Below, piece by piece: positions 18,106-28,732 of a DNA stretch of 64,000 bases; position 1 is the first letter of the stretch, and each line of letters begins with the position of its first letter. The translations under genes were made by a program, and so were the position numbers. This DNA is from Candidatus Jettenia caeni (GTDB lineage: Bacteria; Planctomycetota; Brocadiia; Brocadiales; Brocadiaceae), in contig BAFH01000004.1 in the NCBI GenBank assembly GCA_000296795.1, positions 1,116,001 to 1,180,000 of the forward strand, in the 5' to 3' direction. The notes under the pieces were generated by a model, which worked only from the letters and a program-made list of their open reading frames with translations, was not told the DNA's origin and made no database searches.

Positions 18106-20166
18106 TTAATTATACTCCACATGAAGCAAGGGAGCACCAGCCTGGTCTCCCTCAAATGACTCTGCTATTCTCTTACCTGTCCCCGTAATAATCAATACCA
18201 GCGAGTTGCCGCTCGACCATCCGGAACGATTCACTATCTCTTGTATGACTGCGGCTATGTTGGGTGTCCGCTGATCAGGACCTGCTTGTCCCACAATCGC
18301 CCACGGTACGGGAGACCACGACACTGCCGATGTCGTTCTTGGTCTGGATGATATATTTTTCTTAAGAGAAGTAAATGCCGTAGCATTATCAACTTTTTCT
18401 CCCTGAATCGTGAGTGAAGGAGTTCCCGACGAGGTTGCCTCGTCTGCCTTGAATTGAATATAGGCATTGACGATTATAGCATTTTGAGGGATATCAACTC
18501 CGCTGAAGCGCATCCCTACTGTTTGGTTTCCACCATCAAAAACTAATTCAAGATCATCGCCGTTGAGCGCCATATTACCTTTAGCCTTCTCTTCCGCATC
18601 ATCAGAACCAATTGAAACCCGAAAATCTTTAATTACGGAAACACTGCTCACAACAACTTCCACATCATCGCTTGCAGCCAACTCACCATCGTTGGCATCC
18701 AGGCGCAGTACATACGTGCCCGCATCTGAAAAGCTCGCCGTTGTAACAACAGCATTGTTATCGGTAAAAGTGACCGTACCTGGTCCGCTTACCTTACTCC
18801 ATGTGGTGGTCACTGCACCCGGTGGATCTGGTAAGCCGTCATCCGTTACCGTACCATCCAGGGAAGCACTGCCGGACAAGGTGATTGTCTGGTCTGGCCC
18901 CGCGCTGACTACCGGCGGCCGGTTTGCCGAAGGAGATTTAGTAATGGTGAATCCATCGTCAAGTACGGTCCCGTCAGATCTCAGCGCCTGGAATGTCAAT
19001 ATATCATTATCAATAATAACGTGTGCAAATGAATACTCCGAATCGCATCGAATGACCCAGTCGGGTAGTGTGGTGGAGCAGGGATGAAGCCCCGCGCCAC
19101 CGCCGCCAACCACGAGATAAATTTGTCCATGTCCGGCAGTAGAGAAATTATAAGCCTCCGGTCCGAAATTATTCGAATTATCTTTAATAAGAGCATTGTA
19201 AGCGAGTGGCTTAGTCCTGGCATAATTATGGTTATGGCCCTGGAATACCAGATCAACGTTGTATTTATCAAAGAGAGGCTGGAGGTTTGCCCGTAAGCTG
19301 GTAGAATCAGAGTGACTTCCTCCGCCTGAGTAAACATTGCGATGAAAACAAACAATAATCCATTGTATGTTGGGATCCGATGCAGCGGCAGCCAGATCAC
19401 TGTCTATAAAAGCATACTGGACGCTGTCAGGATTTGTTGAGCTATCGGTATTTGAATCGATTGTCAAAAAATGTGCATTCCCAGCATTGTAAGAATAATA
19501 TCGCTCGGTCAGAGTTCCGTTGGTGGGCATTGAAAAATGTGCCTGAGCGAAGCTATAAGGGGGATCATTGCCAGTAGTATCATGGTTTCCCCACGCTGGC
19601 ATCAGGGCAGCCGAAGTGGCGTAAACAGATTGCTGTTCAATCCAGGTATGATAGCTGCTATCGGATGATGTATATGCAAGATCACCGGCTATAAGGTGTA
19701 GGCCGGCATTTTGTGCAGACAGAGCTGCATTAATAAGAATAGAATTCGGCTCTGTGTTTTTATCGCCTACGACAGTGAAAACCAAACCGCCGGTTCCCGA
19801 TGTGCCTGGCGCTGGCGCAGTCCGAAAAGTATAATCCTGACTCCATAATCCACCATCATCACTTACACGATAATGATAAAGTGTATCCGGGGTAAGGCCT
19901 GTTAACTCGACGGTATGAATAGGTTCACCATGCACGGTATCCACGCCGGCAGTCATACTGCCATACAGGGTAGTTTCTCCGTACTCAACCATTGGCGGGC
20001 TATGACTGGTATCTGATGACCACATAACCGTCATAGAACTTGCAGGATCATGTTGCCAGGAAAGATGCACCTGGCTTACCGCCGCATATGCTTGTGATGA
20101 GAACATCAATATTGAAAAACCAAATAAGAACATGAATAACTTATGTAAAGGCCTGGTTGAATGCAT
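18106..20166 (-). CDS. secreted purple-acid-phosphatase-like metallophosphoesterase with PKD-like and C-terminal beta domains
   Basis: A 686-residue secreted protein with a signal peptide cleaved near AYA (residue 29). Residues 30-118 match the Fn3-like N-terminal domain of purple acid phosphatases. Residues 128-400 are a calcineurin-type phosphoesterase with Asp135, GDLAY (Asp162, Tyr165), GNHD (194-197), His275 and GHNH (His311, His313), a full set of dinuclear-metal ligands. Residues about 415-510 form a PKD/Ig-like domain and 515-686 a beta-sandwich. It should hydrolyse phosphate esters outside the cytoplasm. It is the upstream gene of the three-gene G+C-rich secreted block. Confidence 0.88.
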   Translation of the reverse strand: MHSTRPLHKLFMFLFGFSILMFSSQAYAAVSQVHLSWQHDPASSMTVMWSSDTSHSPPMVEYGETTLYGSMTAGVDTVHGEPIHTVELTGLTPDTLYHYRVSDDGGLWSQDYTFRTAPAPGTSGTGGLVFTVVGDKNTEPNSILINAALSAQNAGLHLIAGDLAYTSSDSSYHTWIEQQSVYATSAALMPAWGNHDTTGNDPPYSFAQAHFSMPTNGTLTERYYSYNAGNAHFLTIDSNTDSSTNPDSVQYAFIDSDLAAAASDPNIQWIIVCFHRNVYSGGGSHSDSTSLRANLQPLFDKYNVDLVFQGHNHNYARTKPLAYNALIKDNSNNFGPEAYNFSTAGHGQIYLVVGGGGAGLHPCSTTLPDWVIRCDSEYSFAHVIIDNDILTFQALRSDGTVLDDGFTITKSPSANRPPVVSAGPDQTITLSGSASLDGTVTDDGLPDPPGAVTTTWSKVSGPGTVTFTDNNAVVTTASFSDAGTYVLRLDANDGELAASDDVEVVVSSVSVIKDFRVSIGSDDAEEKAKGNMALNGDDLELVFDGGNQTVGMRFSGVDIPQNAIIVNAYIQFKADEATSSGTPSLTIQGEKVDNATAFTSLKKNISSRPRTTSAVSWSPVPWAIVGQAGPDQRTPNIAAVIQEIVNRSGWSSGNSLVLIITGTGKRIAESFEGDQAGAPLLHVEYN

Positions 20167-20411
20167 ACTTCAATTCCTCCTTATAAAGTCATTACATTAA
20201 TAGGAAATTACTTATTTAGTTTACGTTTACTGCATGGTAAAACAAAAACGAAGGGATTGCAAGTTTTTTTGTAAGCTTTATTTTTCGGCAAAATACAGAA
20301 AAAGGATTTTGAACAGATAAATCACTTTATATTTGTAAGTACTTCATCTATACTTGACTTATGGTAATTACGGTAAAATCTCAAACCTTTTAAGAATTTT
20401 CGGCTAAAACA

Positions 20412-23400
20412 ATGACTCCACAATTTCATCTTCGATGGGCCTCTTTGTTCAGGTCTTTTTCGAGAAGTTCTGGTATTATTGCCTTTATGGTAAGCCTCTC
20501 TGTGCTTGTCGGCTGGATATTTGATATTGCGGCCCTAAAGAGTTTTAATCTTGACCCCGCTACTACGATGAAGGCCAATACAGCAATCTCCTTTACCCTG
20601 GTTAGTGTTTCTTTATGGTTGATCCAGATGAAACGTGCAAACCAATGGACAAGTCGTATAGCACTAGGATGTGCATGTACCGTCTCACTCATAGGACTCC
20701 TTACGCTTATTGAATATTCGACTGGCTGGGATATTGGTATTGACCAATTAGTATTTCAGGATCATGGTATAGCCTTTGGAATATCTTCTCCGGGTAGAAT
20801 GTCTCCCATTGCTGCATTGAATTTCTTTCTTATCGGAATAGCCTTAGTGTTTCTCAATACAAAGAACCAGAAACACTATCGTTTTGTACAAGTTTTAATC
20901 TTCATAATAATCTCAATTTCCTTTCCGATTCTTATAGGATATTTTTATAGTATAAAGCCTCTTTATCGCATTGCCTTTTATATAGGAATAGCAGTACATA
21001 CAGCGATACTCTTCTTCATACTCTGCATCGGCATCCTTTCGCTCTATCCAAACCGTGGTCTCATGGCGTTGCTTACCAGTGTAAGCGATGGAGGACGCCT
21101 GGCACGTCGTCTGTTAAGTGCAACGGTTCTTATCCTGCCTTTTTTGGGTTTGCTAAGATTGTTAGGAGAACGACAAGAAGTTTATAATACCGAATTTGGT
21201 TTATCAATTCAGGTAGTATTCAGTGTCGTTATTTTTGTATTTCTTATCTGGCGGAGTGCCATAGCACTTGAGAGAAAGGGTATAGAATACAAGCAAACGG
21301 AAGAACAATTATATGAAGCAACCCAGAGACTGAAATTCCACATGGAAAACTCTCCCCTGGCTGTGGTTGAGTGGAATTCAGATTATCGGATTACCCGATG
21401 GAACGATAAAGCAGAGGTGATTTTTGGATGGAACAGCAAGGAGGTACTAGGCAAACGCATCGATGAGCTACGCTGGGTTTATGAAGAGGATTGGGACAAG
21501 GTACAACAAGTAATGGCTGACATGCTGGATGTCTCACGTCCAAGCAACATTAATAAAAACCGCAACTACCGCAAAGATGGCTCTGTTATTTATTGCGAAT
21601 GGTATAACTCTGCATTACTTGATGCTTCAGGCAAACTTGTGTCTGTTCTTTCACTGGTATTGGATGTTACCGAACGAAAACAAATGGAAAAGAAGTTTCA
21701 GGAAAGCCACAGAACACTTGAAGCCCTTATGGAATGTATACCAGAAGGAATAACCATTGCTGATGCGCCAGACGTCCATACCCGTATGATTAGTAAGTAT
21801 GGAATACAGTTAACCGGACGTTCACAAAAGGAACTTAAGGGTATTCCGGCAGAAATACACGTACAACAATGGGATATCTTACATCCTGATGGTATTACAC
21901 CTGCCACTTCAGAAGAACTACCATTGACCCGGGCTACTCAAAAGGGAGAGGTAATAATGGATGAAGAATGGATCATACGCCAGCCAGATGGAAAAAAAAT
22001 TACCGTACTTTGCAATGCCGGACCGATAAAAGACGAAAATGGCACTATTACGGGAGGTATTATCGCCTGGCGGGATATCACCGGACGGAAACAAATGGAG
22101 GAGGAAATAAGAAGTATTGCAAAATTTCCCTTAGAAAACCCATATCCCGTATTACGGATTGCTCAGAATGGTACACTTCTCTATGCTAATCCAACAAGCC
22201 AGCTTTTATTAGATGAATGGAATTGTGATATTGGTCAAAATATACCAGATTTTCTGTACCGATTTATCAGAGATGCCTTCGATTCCAGGAAAATAAGGAA
22301 AGGCATTGAAATAGAGTACAAGGATAAGGTATTCTCTTTTACCATTGTACCCGTAATGAATACCAACTATGTTAACTTATATGGGGCAGACATTACCGAG
22401 CAGAAACAAACTGAGAACAAACTGAAGAAACATGAAAAACAGCTTGAGGAACTGGTAAAGATACGCACTGCTGAGTTGGAAGTAAGCAATGAGCAACTCC
22501 ACCAGAAAATTGAAGAACGTAAGCAAGCAGAAGATATATTAGAAAAAGAACGGCATTTCTTAAAGACTATCCTTGACACCATAGAAGTAGGAATCGTTGC
22601 CTGTAATTCACATGGTATCTTAACGCTTTTTAATCGTGCTACTCAGGAGCTTCATGGTTTACCCGTAGAACCTCTTCCCGCTGAGCAGTGGGCAGATCAT
22701 TATGATTTATATCTTCCTGATGGTGTAACAAAAATGGAAAAGGACCAGATACCTCTCTTCCGCGCCCTTCAGGGAGAAACCGTTCGGGATGCAGAACTGA
22801 TGATTATCCCAAAGCGTGGTGCTGTACGCTTAATGTTATCTAGTGGACAACCATTAATTGACCGTTATGGTAAGAAGTTTGGTGCTGTTGTTGTTATGCA
22901 TGACATTACTGAACGCAAAAGGGCAGAGGAAGCACTTCGTGCAAGTGAAAATAAGTACCGTCTGCTTGTTGAGAACTTGCCACAAAGGATATTCTATAAG
23001 GACAAAAATCTGTCATACGTATCCTGCAATGAGGTTGCAGCGAGAGATTTACAGATCAGACCAGAGGATATCTCCGAAAAAACAGACTATGACCTCTTTC
23101 CAAAAGAACTTGCCGATAAATACAGGGCCGATGATAAAAGAATTATGGAGTCAGGAAAAAGAGAGGATATCGATGAAATATTTATTACCCATGGGAAAGA
23201 ACTGGTCCTTCATACCGTAAAAACTCCCATAAAGGATGAAAAAGGGAATACGATTGGTATCTTAGGCTGTTCCCTGGATATCACCGAAAAGATTACTTTA
23301 CAGAAGGAGGCAGAACAGTCCCGGCATCTGGCATCATTAGGTGAACTGGCAGCCGGTGTAGGTCACGAGATTAATAACCCGATAACAGGCGTTATCAACT

Positions 23401-24044
23401 GTGCACAAATGCTTTTTAATAAAAGTCAGGAGGGAAGCAGAGAAAGAAACCTTGCCAGCCGGATTATTAAGGAAGGAGACCGGATAGCAAGGATTGTCCA
23501 CAGCCTTCTCTCCTTTGCTCAACCCGGTGGTAGAGAGAAAAAAGGTATTATCAGTATACATGAAATACTATCTGACACCCTCATACTAACGGGGGCGCAG
23601 TTGCGAAAGGAAGGTATCAGGCTAAAAATGGATATTCCTCAAACATTACCGAAAATCATTGCAAATGCTCAACTCATTCAGCAGGTATTCCTGAATGCTA
23701 TTAACAATGCAAGGTATGCCCTGAATCAGAAGTATCCGGACACACACGACGATAAAATCCTTGAGATTTCAGGGGAAGAAGCAGTGTTCAATAATGGTCC
23801 TTCTATAAAAATTACCTTTTATGATCATGGTACTGGTATACCGGCTCACATACGGAATAAAGTGATGAACCCTTTTTTTACCACAAAACCAGCAGGTAAA
23901 GGAACTGGCCTGGGTCTGAGCATAAGCCATGGTATTATAAGAGATCATGACGGTAAGCTTATCATTGACAGCGTAGAAGGAAGATTCACGAAAATCTCAG
24001 TTATTCTCCCGGTGAAACCTTATGCAAGGCCAACAACGGTGTAA
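20412..24044 (+). CDS. membrane-bound multi-PAS sensor histidine kinase
   Basis: A 1210-residue kinase. About seven hydrophobic segments occupy residues 15-285, an integral sensing region. About five PAS/PAC units follow (roughly 305-425, 430-560, 565-660, 720-845, 850-970), with a charged coiled coil near 660-720. The HisKA motif AAGVGHEINNPITGV places the phospho-acceptor at His985; the HATPase G boxes are DHGTGIP and GKGTGLGLS. No receiver domain and no adjacent response regulator are present, so it is an orphan within this window. The redundant PAS units suggest integration of several signals, possibly redox or small molecules. Confidence 0.9.
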   Translation: MTPQFHLRWASLFRSFSRSSGIIAFMVSLSVLVGWIFDIAALKSFNLDPATTMKANTAISFTLVSVSLWLIQMKRANQWTSRIALGCACTVSLIGLLTLIEYSTGWDIGIDQLVFQDHGIAFGISSPGRMSPIAALNFFLIGIALVFLNTKNQKHYRFVQVLIFIIISISFPILIGYFYSIKPLYRIAFYIGIAVHTAILFFILCIGILSLYPNRGLMALLTSVSDGGRLARRLLSATVLILPFLGLLRLLGERQEVYNTEFGLSIQVVFSVVIFVFLIWRSAIALERKGIEYKQTEEQLYEATQRLKFHMENSPLAVVEWNSDYRITRWNDKAEVIFGWNSKEVLGKRIDELRWVYEEDWDKVQQVMADMLDVSRPSNINKNRNYRKDGSVIYCEWYNSALLDASGKLVSVLSLVLDVTERKQMEKKFQESHRTLEALMECIPEGITIADAPDVHTRMISKYGIQLTGRSQKELKGIPAEIHVQQWDILHPDGITPATSEELPLTRATQKGEVIMDEEWIIRQPDGKKITVLCNAGPIKDENGTITGGIIAWRDITGRKQMEEEIRSIAKFPLENPYPVLRIAQNGTLLYANPTSQLLLDEWNCDIGQNIPDFLYRFIRDAFDSRKIRKGIEIEYKDKVFSFTIVPVMNTNYVNLYGADITEQKQTENKLKKHEKQLEELVKIRTAELEVSNEQLHQKIEERKQAEDILEKERHFLKTILDTIEVGIVACNSHGILTLFNRATQELHGLPVEPLPAEQWADHYDLYLPDGVTKMEKDQIPLFRALQGETVRDAELMIIPKRGAVRLMLSSGQPLIDRYGKKFGAVVVMHDITERKRAEEALRASENKYRLLVENLPQRIFYKDKNLSYVSCNEVAARDLQIRPEDISEKTDYDLFPKELADKYRADDKRIMESGKREDIDEIFITHGKELVLHTVKTPIKDEKGNTIGILGCSLDITEKITLQKEAEQSRHLASLGELAAGVGHEINNPITGVINCAQMLFNKSQEGSRERNLASRIIKEGDRIARIVHSLLSFAQPGGREKKGIISIHEILSDTLILTGAQLRKEGIRLKMDIPQTLPKIIANAQLIQQVFLNAINNARYALNQKYPDTHDDKILEISGEEAVFNNGPSIKITFYDHGTGIPAHIRNKVMNPFFTTKPAGKGTGLGLSISHGIIRDHDGKLIIDSVEGRFTKISVILPVKPYARPTTV

Positions 24045-24120
24045 TAGGGAGAATCTTCATATTGTCCATAAGGGAAAAGGAATGACAACTTCTTATTCAG
24101 TCCTTATGTTTTTCTTTTGT

Positions 24121-25554
24121 CTATCCCCAACCGCCACCAAGCGCCTTATAGATGTTTACACTAGCATTAAATTGTTGTTGTTTGATGTTTACTAATTCGA
24201 GGCGGGATTGCAGGGCATTTTGTTGTGTTATTAACACCTCCAGGTAATTTGCTCTGCCAGTTTTGAATAGTTCCGATGATATTTCTATTGATTGAGTTAA
24301 AGCCGTCACTTTTTTGGTTGTAAGGTTGTGCGCCTGTTCCAGATTTTTGATGCTATTCATCTCATTATACACTTCTATATAACCATTGATAATTGTTTTC
24401 TGGTAATTGTACAATGCCTCTATCTGTTTAGCGTGCGCAGTTTTAAATTGTGCTTTAATTGCACTCCGGTTAATTAACGGGACGGTTAAACTACCAAGTG
24501 CAGTGTATGCAATAGATTCAGGCGATCTCAATAAAAATGAGGGATTAAAAGCCTGAAAACCCAGTGCCCCTGTAATGTCTAAGGAAGGATAAAATGCTTT
24601 CTTTGCCGACTTTACATCTGCTTTCGTAGCCATCAGTTCAAATTCAGCTTGTCTTATATCAGGTCTGTTTTTTAATAAATCTGAGGGAATGCCTACTTTT
24701 ACCTGAGCAGGAATTTCTTTTGAGAAAATTGATTTTTCACGGATGATAGGTTGCGGGAATCTACCCAATAAAAAATTTATTCTGTTTTCAGTCACGGTAA
24801 TTCTTTGAAGGATTTCGACTTCCAAAGCCCTTGAATTTAACACTTGCGCCTCAAACTGCTGCACGGCTAGCTCATTGGCTGCGGCAGCTTGTTTTTGAAT
24901 GGTAATAATAGCAAGCGCTTCTTCCTGTAGTTTGATAGTTTCTCTGATAATTTCTAATTCTTTGTCCAAACTTAATAATTCGTAATAGGCAATTGCTATT
25001 TCTGAAATTAAGTTGGTAAGCACTACATTTTTCCCTTCAATGCTACCAAGATAACGGGCAAACGCAGCTTTCTTCTTATTACGGAGTTTGCCCCAAATAT
25101 CCACTTCCCATGTTGTTTGCAAACCGATAAAATAATCGGGAAGATCGTCAGGTACTATTTGCCCGGGGGTAATCTCGGTTGCTCTGTTTCCGGCGCCATC
25201 CATAGTATAGCGCCCGAATCTTCTTTGTGCAACAGAACCGACACCGGAAATTTCGGGGAACAAAGCCCCTTTCCGCAGTCTTAAATCTGCCCGTGCAATT
25301 TCAATTTTTTGCAAGGTCATCAATACATCCAGATTATTTTTTAAAGCTGTATCGATTAAACCGGTTAATGTAGTATCAGAGAAAAACTGCCGCCAGTCAA
25401 TCTTTGCTGAATTTGTTAAATCTTTTGTATCTGCAAATGATTCAGGTATTGTTTTTAAGGTACTGTCTTCAATATTTTTTGTTATCTGGCAACCTGCCAT
25501 AAGTGAGCATACAGCCACAAAACCAAAGGCTAATGTATTCTTCGATTTCTTCAT
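24121..25554 (-). CDS. outer-membrane efflux channel, OprM/NodT family lipoprotein
   Basis: A 477-residue TolC-class protein with a lipoprotein signal (LMAGC, Cys22). Two repeated helical halves typical of outer-membrane factors are visible, including the repeat words LKNRPDIRQAEFELMATKADV and a Gln/Ala-rich C-terminal helix. It forms the trimeric exit duct of a tripartite pump. It is the third gene after the fusion protein and the RND permease, starting 4 bp after the permease ends, so the tripartite set is complete. Confidence 0.93.
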   Translation of the reverse strand: MKKSKNTLAFGFVAVCSLMAGCQITKNIEDSTLKTIPESFADTKDLTNSAKIDWRQFFSDTTLTGLIDTALKNNLDVLMTLQKIEIARADLRLRKGALFPEISGVGSVAQRRFGRYTMDGAGNRATEITPGQIVPDDLPDYFIGLQTTWEVDIWGKLRNKKKAAFARYLGSIEGKNVVLTNLISEIAIAYYELLSLDKELEIIRETIKLQEEALAIITIQKQAAAANELAVQQFEAQVLNSRALEVEILQRITVTENRINFLLGRFPQPIIREKSIFSKEIPAQVKVGIPSDLLKNRPDIRQAEFELMATKADVKSAKKAFYPSLDITGALGFQAFNPSFLLRSPESIAYTALGSLTVPLINRSAIKAQFKTAHAKQIEALYNYQKTIINGYIEVYNEMNSIKNLEQAHNLTTKKVTALTQSIEISSELFKTGRANYLEVLITQQNALQSRLELVNIKQQQFNASVNIYKALGGGWG

Positions 25555-25558
25555 TGTT

Positions 25559-28500
25559 TTAAATTACCTCGGTTAACGCTATTTCTTCTTTGGTTCCTTT
25601 CCTTGCAAACTTTTCTGCAAGAGTCGCAAAAGCTACATACAGACCCGGAATAATAATTACCCCGAATATCGTTCCGAACAGCATGCCTCCGGCTGCTGCT
25701 GTGCCAATAGTTCTATTGCCAACAGCGCCTGCGCCGGATGCAAGCATTAAGGGAATCAACCCGGCGATAAAGGCAAATGAGGTCATAAGGATTGGTCGCA
25801 ACCTCACGGTTGCCCCTTCAACGGCAGCTTGCATAGGTGTGCGTCCTTCTCTGTGTTTTAATGAGGCAAATTCAACAATCAGAATGGCGTTTTTACCTAA
25901 TAAACCGATAAGCATAACCATGGCTACCTGAGCATAAATATTGTTTTCTAAACCCATGATCATTAAAAGGAGAAATGCTCCGAATACCCCGGTTGGTAAA
26001 GAGAGAATAACGGGCATGGGCAAGAGAAAACTTTCATACTGTGCAGACAATAATAAATACACAAATACCAGACAAATAAGAAAAATATACACTGCTTCAT
26101 TGCCTGCCAACACCTCATCGCGGGTTATACCTGCCCAATCTATATCATACCCTTTGGGCAATTTTTCTTTTGCCACTTCCTGAATGGCTGCAATAGCGCT
26201 TCCGCTGCTGTATCCTTCAGCAGCTTCTCCGTTCACCTCTGCCGATGGATACATATTGTAACGGGTTATCTGATCAACTCCATAAATCCTTTCTATTCTC
26301 ATAAAGGCAGATAACGGCACCATTTCATCTTTATTATTTTTTACATACAACTTAAGGATGTCCTGGGGCTTGGCCCGGTATTCAGGTAATGCTTGTACCA
26401 TTACTTTATACATTTGGCCAAAGCGGATAAAATTGGTAGCATATTCACTGCCTAATAAGGTTTGTAAAGTACCCATTGCATTATCAACCGTTACTCCTTT
26501 TTGAGCGGCTTTATCATGATCAATATGAACCATGTATTGCGGAAAGCTTGCATCAAAAACGGTGAAAGCCCTTGCTATCTCAGGCCGGTCTTTCAAGTCG
26601 TTGATAAACTGGTTGACCACCGTTTCCATTTTTTTTAAATCCCCTCTGCCGGTTTTATCCAACAACCTTAATTCAAAACCACTGGCATTTCCATAGCCCG
26701 GCACGGCTGGCGGAGGGAAGAATTCAGTCTTTGCGTCTTTAATGTGTTTCGTTTTTTCGGCAACAAGTTCAATGATGTCATTTACAGATTCCTTTCGCTC
26801 TTCCCAGTTTTTTAAGTTAATCAAGCAAGTGCCATAAGTAGCGCCTGTTCCATCGGATAAGATATTTATTCCTGCTAAGGAAGAAACCGACTCTATGGCT
26901 TCAATACTTTCACATGCCTTTTGCACTTCATGCACTACTTCTTTTGTCCTTTCTAAAGTTGAGCCGGAGGGAGTGGTAATGCTGGCATAAAATGTTCCCT
27001 GGTCTTCATTGGGAATAAACCCTGAAGGGAGGAACTTGCCTAAAACGCCTGTTCCAAGGCAAAATATCAGCAATACTGAAAAAGTTATAACCTTACGATT
27101 AGCAATGACGCCAAGTAGTCTTTGATAGCGTTCAGAAAGATTATTGTACCAGGAATTGAAACCGCCGAAGAAGCGATTCAGCAAAGATTTTCTGGTATGG
27201 CCACCATGGGCACGTTTCAATAATAGGATACAAAGAGCAGGGGTGAGCGTAAGTGCAACGATTCCTGACAGAACGATAGATATTGCCATGGTAAGGGAGA
27301 ACTGACGGTAGAAAATACCGGTAGGACCCGACATAAAAGCCACAGGAACAAACACAGCCGACATAACCAGAGTAATAGCAATAATAGCTCCTCTGATTTC
27401 TCTCATCGCTTTTTCGGTAGCTTTCTTTGCTCCGATATGTGAGTGTTCCATTTTTGCATGCACCGCTTCTACCACTACTATGGCATTATCCACGACAATG
27501 CCTATAGCAAGAACTAATGCAAAAAGGGTAATCAGGTTTAAAGAGAAACCTAACAACTGCATGAAGAAGAGGGTACCGATCAATGAAACAGGTACGGCAA
27601 TAGCGGGAATGAGTGTTGAACGCCAATCCTGCAGAAAAATAAATACTACCAACGATACCAGTAAAAACGCCTCAATCAGGGTTTTTAAAACTTTATGAAC
27701 AGAAGCATCTAAAAAACGTGACACGTCATAACTAATCTCATAATCCATACCTTCAATAAAGGCGGATTCTTTAATCTCAGCTATTCGCTTTTTCACATTA
27801 CTGATTACTTCAGTGGCATTGGAACCGGGCAACTGTTTGATTATGATGGAAGCTGTGGGTTTGCCATTAAATTTTGATTCTACATCAAAATCGACCGTAC
27901 TAAACTCTACCTCAGCAATATCTTTTATGCGGAGAATTTCCCCGTCGGTATTTGATTTTATGGGGATGTTTTCATACTGGCCTTTATCTGTATACCTGCC
28001 TGTATATTTTACCACGTACTGTAATGCCTGTGCTGATTTATCCCTATCCGAACTAACTCCTACTTTACCCGGGGCAGCTTCTACATTTTGTTCCTGTAAT
28101 GCTTCCCGTACGTCATCTGTAGAAATATTATAGGCAAGCATTTTATCGGGTTTTAACCAGATACGCATAGCGTATTCCCTGGCTCCCAATATATCTGCAT
28201 AACCAACCCCATGAATTCTTTTTAATTCCGGCAGTATATTAATATCAGCAAAGTTGTACAGGAATTTTTCTTCCAAAGTAGGATCTTTGCTGAAAATATC
28301 TAAATACATCAGCATAGCCCTTTCTTCCTTCTCGATTTTTACACCATTTTTTATTACTTCCGAAGGAAGTTCATCCGTTACAACAGCCACCCTGTTTTGA
28401 ACATTTACCGCAGCAATACTGGGGTCAGTACCTGCTTCAAAAATAATTTGTATTACACCCACACCATCGTTTCCCGAAACGGACGACATATATTTCATAC

Positions 28501-28720
28501 CCGGAACACCATTGATAACACGTTCCAAAGGCACAATGGCAGCTTTTGTAACGGTTTCTGCATTGGCGCCGGCAAACTCAACGGTAACAATTACCGATGG
28601 CGGGGCTATATCGGGAAATTGCGTCATTGGCAATTGGGTTAAAGATAATACCCCCAGCAAGGTGATGATTAAAGATATTACTATGGATAAAATGGGTCTA
28701 TGGATAAATTTTTCAGTCAT
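25559..28720 (-). CDS. RND efflux transporter permease, HAE1/AcrB type
   Basis: A 1053-residue inner-membrane pump with the usual duplicated layout: TM1, a large periplasmic loop, TM2-6, TM7, a second loop, TM8-12. TM1 starts at FIHRPILSIVISLIITLLG. The TM4 proton-relay segment reads GIVVDNAIVVVEAV, giving Asp411-Asn412 where AcrB has two Asp residues; the TM10 Lys is kept in GLLGKNAILIVEFA. The length is normal. It exports hydrophobic compounds by proton antiport in family knowledge; the substrate is unknown. It is cotranscribed with the fusion protein 12 bp upstream and the channel 4 bp downstream. Confidence 0.94.
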   Translation of the reverse strand: MTEKFIHRPILSIVISLIITLLGVLSLTQLPMTQFPDIAPPSVIVTVEFAGANAETVTKAAIVPLERVINGVPGMKYMSSVSGNDGVGVIQIIFEAGTDPSIAAVNVQNRVAVVTDELPSEVIKNGVKIEKEERAMLMYLDIFSKDPTLEEKFLYNFADINILPELKRIHGVGYADILGAREYAMRIWLKPDKMLAYNISTDDVREALQEQNVEAAPGKVGVSSDRDKSAQALQYVVKYTGRYTDKGQYENIPIKSNTDGEILRIKDIAEVEFSTVDFDVESKFNGKPTASIIIKQLPGSNATEVISNVKKRIAEIKESAFIEGMDYEISYDVSRFLDASVHKVLKTLIEAFLLVSLVVFIFLQDWRSTLIPAIAVPVSLIGTLFFMQLLGFSLNLITLFALVLAIGIVVDNAIVVVEAVHAKMEHSHIGAKKATEKAMREIRGAIIAITLVMSAVFVPVAFMSGPTGIFYRQFSLTMAISIVLSGIVALTLTPALCILLLKRAHGGHTRKSLLNRFFGGFNSWYNNLSERYQRLLGVIANRKVITFSVLLIFCLGTGVLGKFLPSGFIPNEDQGTFYASITTPSGSTLERTKEVVHEVQKACESIEAIESVSSLAGINILSDGTGATYGTCLINLKNWEERKESVNDIIELVAEKTKHIKDAKTEFFPPPAVPGYGNASGFELRLLDKTGRGDLKKMETVVNQFINDLKDRPEIARAFTVFDASFPQYMVHIDHDKAAQKGVTVDNAMGTLQTLLGSEYATNFIRFGQMYKVMVQALPEYRAKPQDILKLYVKNNKDEMVPLSAFMRIERIYGVDQITRYNMYPSAEVNGEAAEGYSSGSAIAAIQEVAKEKLPKGYDIDWAGITRDEVLAGNEAVYIFLICLVFVYLLLSAQYESFLLPMPVILSLPTGVFGAFLLLMIMGLENNIYAQVAMVMLIGLLGKNAILIVEFASLKHREGRTPMQAAVEGATVRLRPILMTSFAFIAGLIPLMLASGAGAVGNRTIGTAAAGGMLFGTIFGVIIIPGLYVAFATLAEKFARKGTKEEIALTEVI

Positions 28721-28732
28721 TATGTTTCCTGT

